NCBI GenBank assembly: GCA_051453625.1
Contig: JBOZIK010000001.1
Span: 198,933,617-198,997,616 of the forward strand
Source: Welwitschia mirabilis
Taxonomy: Eukaryota > Gnetophyta > Gnetopsida > Welwitschiales
Direction of reading: 5' to 3'
Length of the DNA: 64,000 nt
Shown here: one piece after another, positions 59,523-64,000 of the stretch
Layout: each line of letters opens with the position of its first letter
Numbering within the stretch: the stretch's first letter is position 1
Made by a program: the position numbers and the translations under genes
The notes under the pieces: model-generated
Told to the model about the DNA's origin: nothing
Databases searched by the model: none
Seen by the model: only the letters and a program-made list of their open reading frames with translations

Positions 59523-60542
59523 TTAATGGAGGAAAAAAAAGGAAAGAAATAATAATAAATCTAAGTGGCAGGTGAGGTTTTACAGAGCTTTTAGGGTGGC
59601 CGTTGCACATTGCAGAGGGGGAAGACGCAGTAGCAGAGGAGTTGTTATCAGGAATTAATGGATGGAAAAGAGGTAGGAATTAAAAAAGACTATCTTCGAG
59701 TTATCCAGTTTTCTACAATTTTGCGGAAGCTCCATTAAAAACTTCCCCCCTCTCTGTTATTCTTCACAGGTAGTTGGTATCCATTCATGGATACTGCAAT
59801 GCTCACAACACAAAAGGGATGGCACGCAGGGACACGAGGAATGCACAGAAATAGGAACACCAAAGGGAAAGGAATCCTTTTTCCCCTTCCCTCAGAGGGC
59901 TTTGCTTGTAGGTATTTTTGCTCTACGTATTCGAAAATGGGGCAACTACCATGCTGATGCCTTGATTCACAGTAATTCTTCCTTTGCGCAGGATGAAGGC
60001 ACCTTGTCATTTGAAGTTGTAGGTGATGTCCATCAAAGAAAGGAGAGCTTAACAGTGGAGAATACCGCTTTCAGATTGTCAAAAAGAATGCACGCATTTC
60101 ATAAGTTCTAAAAAGCATTCCTCAAATGAAAGTTCTTGAGGGAGACCAAACGATGCCGTAAAGATGCAGAACTCTGTTTCGTATTTGAACACAAGGCTCT
60201 AAAATTGCAACTCAGCATTATTTTTTAACTTTGGCCACATGCCATTTGCAGCTTCCTTTATTTTCTTGGTGATAGCTTTANNNNNNNNNNATCGTGGAGT
60301 ATGAGTGCTATGGGATGAAGTTTTAGCTATGTAGTTCTACATTCATTTTTCCATGGAGTAGTGGCAGGAAATGGAGACGCATGTGAAAGCTTCAAAAAAG
60401 TGAAAGGCAGTTCAAATGCAAAGTGAATTCATATTGATTTTGGGTGTGGGCATGGAAAGAGGTGTGTATGCAACCAAAGCACAGGGGAAGAACCAAAAAA
60501 AATAGATCTTCCAAATAAAAAAAAAAAAAGAAGAGACCCTTT
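59523..60542. other. GC-richer island with gene-like fragments, no recognised gene
   Basis: Base composition and CG content differ from the left flank. Two overlapping ORFs exist: minus 59,735-60,010 (91 residues; Cys- and Pro-containing, no motif) and plus 59,902-60,111 (69 residues, including DVHQRKESLTVENTAFRLSK). The plus frame has a pyrimidine-rich tract and cag at about 59,975-59,990 (ttcttcctttgcgcag) that could be a splice acceptor. I recognise neither protein. These could be exon fragments or UTR of a host gene, or part of an unknown transposon. A short poly-A tract lies at about 60,517-60,529. Confidence 0.35.
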
Positions 60543-61004
60543 TGTTGAAAATATAAGTGGGTGTTATCCCACAATTGAAAATATAAGTGGGTGTTGTCCC
60601 ACATTGATGAAATATAAGGCCTTGAACATAAATATAAAACTTGTGAGTCACTCCATCTAATACTAATTGGTTTTGGATTGAAACCTCACTTACTTTATAT
60701 GCTGCGAGGCCCATTATGAAATTCTATCATAGTATCAGAGCAGGTTGCTTTTGGGCCGTCGCAATAATGAGTAGCATGGTCATTATACCTCCTCGTGGGC
60801 CATCATAATAATGAACGTTATGGTCACGTGTTTGGCTGGGTTAGCCTACATGTGAGGGGATGTGTTAAAAATATAAGTGGGTGTTGTCTCACATTGATAA
60901 AATAGAAGGCCTTGAACATAAATATAAAGCTTCTGAATCACTTCATCTAATACTAATTGGTTTNNNNNNNNNNNNNNNNNNNNNNNATATGCTACGGGCC
61001 CATT
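60543..61004 (+). mobile_element. TRIM-like element (miniature LTR retrotransposon)
   Basis: Two short direct repeats, 60,543-60,729 (TGTTGAAAATATAAGTGG... to ...TTCTATCA) and 60,863-61,004 (TGTTAAAAATATAAGTGG...), flank only 133 bp. The interior begins with TAGTATCAGAGC (60,730-60,741), an initiator-tRNA-Met PBS with one G-to-A change. It ends with tgtgaggggatg, a PPT-like tract (60,851-60,862). It has no coding capacity. The 23-N gap in the second repeat equals exactly the 23 bases present in the first. The second repeat is cut short near 61,004, where copia gag sequence begins. TRIMs rely on enzymes from other elements. Confidence 0.8.
60730..60741 (+). promoter_or_regulatory. PBS of the TRIM-like element
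   Basis: TAGTATCAGAGC, directly after the CA that ends the first repeat; consensus TGGTATCAGAGC. Confidence 0.8.
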
Positions 61005-61430
61005 GTATTACTAGAGAGAAGTTCCATAGTGTCTATAAGAATCAAAAGTTTCTGAATTTGATCCACAAAAAGCCCAAGTGTGTTTAAGCCACTATTCCTA
61101 TTTCCTCCAGAACCTCCGATGCTTGAGCTCTGCTGTCCGGCTTATTGTCCATCTTGCGAGATGCCGTTCTTCCACCTCTTTGGGTAGCTAATAAGCTTGA
61201 AACACTTTGAGGATTCATGCCATGAACTATTGCAATAAAGACAATGATGCCCTTCTTGTCCTCTCTGCATGTTGTGGGATTGCTGCCCAGAAGCTCCAGT
61301 GGCTGCGCCTTGCTACTGATGGGTTTCCATTGCTTGCGGCCTCTCTATTTGGGTGGCAAAAACCATTACCTCCACCTTCTCTTCTTAGCCTCGAACACAG
61401 TTAATCCTGTCGAGGAGGTATAGCAATCAT
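61005..61430 (-). pseudogene. Copia gag C-terminal part with intact zinc knuckle (minus strand)
   Basis: The minus strand gives HNMQRGQEGHHCLYCNSSWH then ESSKCFKLISYPKRWKNG; the CX2CX4HX4C knuckle at 61,202-61,243 is intact. It is followed by a Gly/Ser/Asn-rich linker, then GLNTLGLFVDQIQKLLILID (about 61,090-61,030), the gag-protease junction. The C..C....H....C..L.GYP.GW wording is typical of Ty1/copia gag. It stops near 61,005 at the TRIM repeat, before the protease. The same junction is present on the plus strand at 62,364-62,446. The ORF at 61,207-61,404 (+) is a shadow. Confidence 0.8.
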
Positions 61431-61438
61431 GTCATTCA

Positions 61439-62293
61439 NNNNNNNNNNNNNNNNNNNNNNNNNNNNNNNNNNNNNNNNNNNNNNNNNNNNNNNNNNNNNN
61501 NNNNNNNNNNNNNNNNNNNNNNNNNNNNNNNNNNNNNNNNNNNNNNNNNNNNNNNNNNNNNNNNNNNNNNNNNNNNNNNNNNNNNNNNNNNNNNNNNNNN
61601 NNNNNNNNNNNNNNNNNNNNNNNNNNNNNNNNNNNNNNNNNNNNNNNNNNNNNNNNNNNNNNNNNNNNNNNNNNNNNNNNNNNNNNNNNNNNNNNNNNNN
61701 NNNNNNNNNNNNNNNNNNNNNNNNNNNNNNNNNNNNNNNNNNNNNNNNNNNNNNNNNNNNNNNNNNNNNNNNNNNNNNNNNNNNNNNNNNNNNNNNNNNN
61801 NNNNNNNNNNNNNNNNNNNNNNNNNNNNNNNNNNNNNNNNNNNNNNNNNNNNNNNNNNNNNNNNNNNNNNNNNNNNNNNNNNNNNNNNNNNNNNNNNNNN
61901 NNNNNNNNNNNNNNNNNNNNNNNNNNNNNNNNNNNNNNNNNNNNNNNNNNNNNNNNNNNNNNNNNNNNNNNNNNNNNNNNNNNNNNNNNNNNNNNNNNNN
62001 NNNNNNNNNNNNNNNNNNNNNNNNNNNNNNNNNNNNNNNNNNNNNNNNNNNNNNNNNNNNNNNNNNNNNNNNNNNNNNNNNNNNNNNNNNNNNNNNNNNN
62101 NNNNNNNNNNNNNNNNNNNNNNNNNNNNNNNNNNNNNNNNNNNNNNNNNNNNNNNNNNNNNNNNNNNNNNNNNNNNNNNNNNNNNNNNNNNNNNNNNNNN
62201 NNNNNNNNNNNNNNNNNNNNNNNNNNNNNNNNNNNNNNNNNNNNNNNNNNNNNNNNNNNNNNNNNNNNNNNNNNNNNNNNNNNNNNNNNNNNN
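61439..62293. other. Assembly gap, 855 N
   Basis: It lies between the inverted copia pieces and hides the junction between them. The flanks are not duplicated. Confidence 0.95.
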
Positions 62294-62866
62294 ATCCATT
62301 TGATGTAACTTCCATCCCTATCATTATCACTCCTTATTCTCTTAACTACTTTTCCAAACTGTGGCTCAAACACACTTAGGCTTTCTGCGGATCAAATTCA
62401 GAAACTTTTGAGCCTTATAGATACTCCAGAACATCTCTTTGGTAATACATTTAATGCATTTACATGGATTCTTGATAGCAGTGCATCCAATCATATGACA
62501 GGTAATATTGATTTGTTATGAGATGTAACAGATGTCGTGCCAATGCCGGTGATGTTATCGAATGGCATANNNNNNNNNNACAACTGTGACGAAGAAGGAT
62601 TGGGCTGTGTTAAATAAAAACATTATATTAGTTGATGTTCTTTATATCCCAATCTGACTTCCAATTTAGTTTCCATATGCTAATTGATTTTTGAGAATAA
62701 TTGTCAAATACTTCTTACTGATTAACTTTGTGTGATACAGGACTGCACTTTAATGACTCTGATTAGAACGACTGAAGTTACATACAGCTTTGAAGATCAA
62801 GCAGAGAGACTTCTCAGTTATTTGACACAGGCGTATGGGACACCAAGTCAACATTTATGTTTTATT
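62294..62866 (+). pseudogene. Copia gag end and aspartic protease (plus strand)
   Basis: LRLSADQIQKLLSLIDTPEH (about 62,373-62,432) is the gag-protease junction. WILDSSASNHMTGNIDLL (62,465-62,518) is the copia protease active site (WI.DSGAS.HMTG) with Gly changed to Ser. TKKDWAVLNKNIILVDVLYI (about 62,590-62,648; LP.G.. .V..G.V.L...L.L.NVLYVP) follows a 10-N gap and then becomes stop-rich. Next comes the GAG-preintegrase region, around TDSLCVIQD-like text near 62,730 (LLTD..CVIQD..) that is repeated after the gap. Mildly decayed compared with other elements here. Confidence 0.85.
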
Positions 62867-62966
62867 NNNNNNNNNNNNNNNNNNNNNNNNNNNNNNNNNN
62901 NNNNNNNNNNNNNNNNNNNNNNNNNNNNNNNNNNNNNNNNNNNNNNNNNNNNNNNNNNNNNNNNNN

Positions 62967-63525
62967 GATCAACTTTGTGTAATACAGGACTGCACTTTGA
63001 TGATGTCGACTGGAATGACTGAACTTCAAGGGGGGTCTACTATTTTCGATCAACGAAGTTACATACAGCTTTGAAGATCAAGAAGAGAGACTCCTCAATT
63101 ATTTGGCATAGACGTATGGGGCATCAAGTCAACATTTACGTTTTATTCCTACTGTTGGTAGTTTGAATTCCTTGGGTCATTTTGTTTGTGATTCTTGTTT
63201 TTGGGCTAAACAGACACGAGCTTCTTTTCCTTTGAGTAATAAATGTGCAGAACAATGTTTTGATTTAATTCATGTTGATTTATAGGTCACCTATCATCAG
63301 ACTTCTAGTTGTGGTGCATGATATTTTTTGACTATTGTTGATGATTGTAGTTGTTTTGTCTGGGTTTTCTTGTTAAAAGACAAAGGTGAAACTCATAGTC
63401 ATTTAATTAAACTGCCTTTGCATAACTCCTTTTTTTGTTTAGTTTTTTGGCTCTTTATTTTAACACCCTCAAGTAGTTGTCCAAGATTTTCACATAGATC
63501 AAGTTGGAAAGACTCCATCTAGGAT
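62967..63525 (+). pseudogene. Copia pre-integrase and integrase start (plus strand)
   Basis: After the flank-duplicated gap the text resumes with QLCVIQDCTL. Then come SLNSLGHFVCDSCFWAKQTR (63,159-63,218; CX2C of the integrase zinc domain, first Cys at 63,187), CFDLIHVDL, SSCGA, and YFLTIVDDCSCFVWVFLLKD (about 63,322-63,381). This matches copia F.LIH.DLWGPY...S..G..YFLTIVDDFSR..W.YLLK.K with the first catalytic Asp (HVD) and VDD kept. The frame ends near 63,525 and the rest of pol is not found. Confidence 0.85.
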
Positions 63526-64000
63526 TCTAGTCAGGGCTTAGTCAGAAGAAACTACTCTTGTGCAGATGCCCACTTAAATCCGTGCTACTCTAACTATGGA
63601 TATTGTGCTGGGCCTGGCACTGTAGCTCTTTAGAAGATTGGATATTATCAGAAGAGCTTTTACCTCCTTTCCTCATGGCTCCATTCATCTAAAGTATGGA
63701 GGCTATGAAAGATTATATTGTGCATTTTAGAGATACAAATCTGTGTGCTCTCCATGCCAAGGGCATCACATTTAGCCTTAGAAGCAGATGGGAGAAAGGG
63801 AAGTGGCTCTAAAATATTGCAAGTTTTGAACAGCAGGCCTTTATTATGGATTTAAATCACCGGCCGTTGCAAAATCCTTCTGATTGTCAAATTACAAAAT
63901 GTAGAGAATGCAAAGATAAAGACACACAGAGAGGAAGCACAAACTGTACACTCCCTTGAGCTTAAAAACTGATAGTGGAGATATGTTTATTTCCATTCGA
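63526..64000. other. Window end, no recognised feature
   Basis: Moderate GC content. Stops in all frames and no copia RT text where the pol would continue, so the copia is truncated or interrupted near 63.5 kb. Confidence 0.4.

Noticed and set aside
59735-60010. 91-residue minus ORF as a host protein
   Set aside because: No recognisable motif, overlaps another ORF on the opposite strand, and there is no promoter or splice support.
61401-62379. ORFs of about 300 residues over the 855-N gap
   Set aside because: Almost wholly N; the real ends belong to copia fragments.

Overview
The window is repeat-rich nuclear DNA from a seed plant. It is built almost entirely from old, heavily mutated LTR retrotransposons. 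I found no intact host gene, tRNA, rRNA or CRISPR array. The families are typical of seed plants (Athila and Tat-type Ty3/gypsy, a chromovirus-like gypsy, Sirevirus-like Ty1/copia, a TRIM, a CACTA end). The lineage cannot be fixed further from the sequence. Most of the DNA is AT-rich, and nearly every pol frame is broken by stops of the kind made by C-to-T (G-to-A) transitions, as expected after long cytosine methylation.

Layout: (1) 1-953, the 3' part of a plus-strand LTR with a TATA box. (2) About 940-22,275, a minus-strand gypsy element: integrase, RNase H and RT at 1.4-4.04 kb, protease and gag at 14.3-16.3 kb, and an unusually long leader with a 91-bp tandem array at 16.4-18.57 kb. (3) 4,039-14,290, a plus-strand copia element inserted in the gypsy RT. 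The target duplication is still recognisable, and deleting the insert restores the RT frame. This copia carries gag and a plant-transposon-like ORF but shows no pol. (4) 23.4-26.6 kb, a plus-strand Tat-type gypsy pol. (5) 27,230-38,905, a plus-strand Athila element with both LTRs, PBS, gag and pol. (6) 40.5-45.5 kb, a minus-strand Athila-group element with LTRs but no pol. (7) 46.7-51.35 kb, a third Athila (minus strand) with PR, RT, RNase H, PBS and the start of its 5' LTR. (8) 51.4-58.7 kb, mostly unassigned, with a CACTA-like terminus near 54.5 kb and a gag zinc-knuckle relic near 57.45 kb. (9) 59.5-61.4 kb, a more GC-rich and less decayed stretch with gene-like fragments, a TRIM and a copia gag on the minus strand. 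(10) 62.3-63.5 kb, copia protease and integrase on the plus strand.

The assembly itself is a major feature. All fifteen gaps of exactly 100 N are flanked by direct, slightly diverged duplications (13 bp to about 480 bp), and so is one 688-N gap. These look like unmerged overlapping contig ends or haplotypes, so lengths and copy numbers near gaps are inflated. No novel functional system is convincingly present. The best leads are the pol-less copia with a transposon-protein-like ORF, the 91-bp leader array, the pol-less Athila, the TRIM and the CACTA end.
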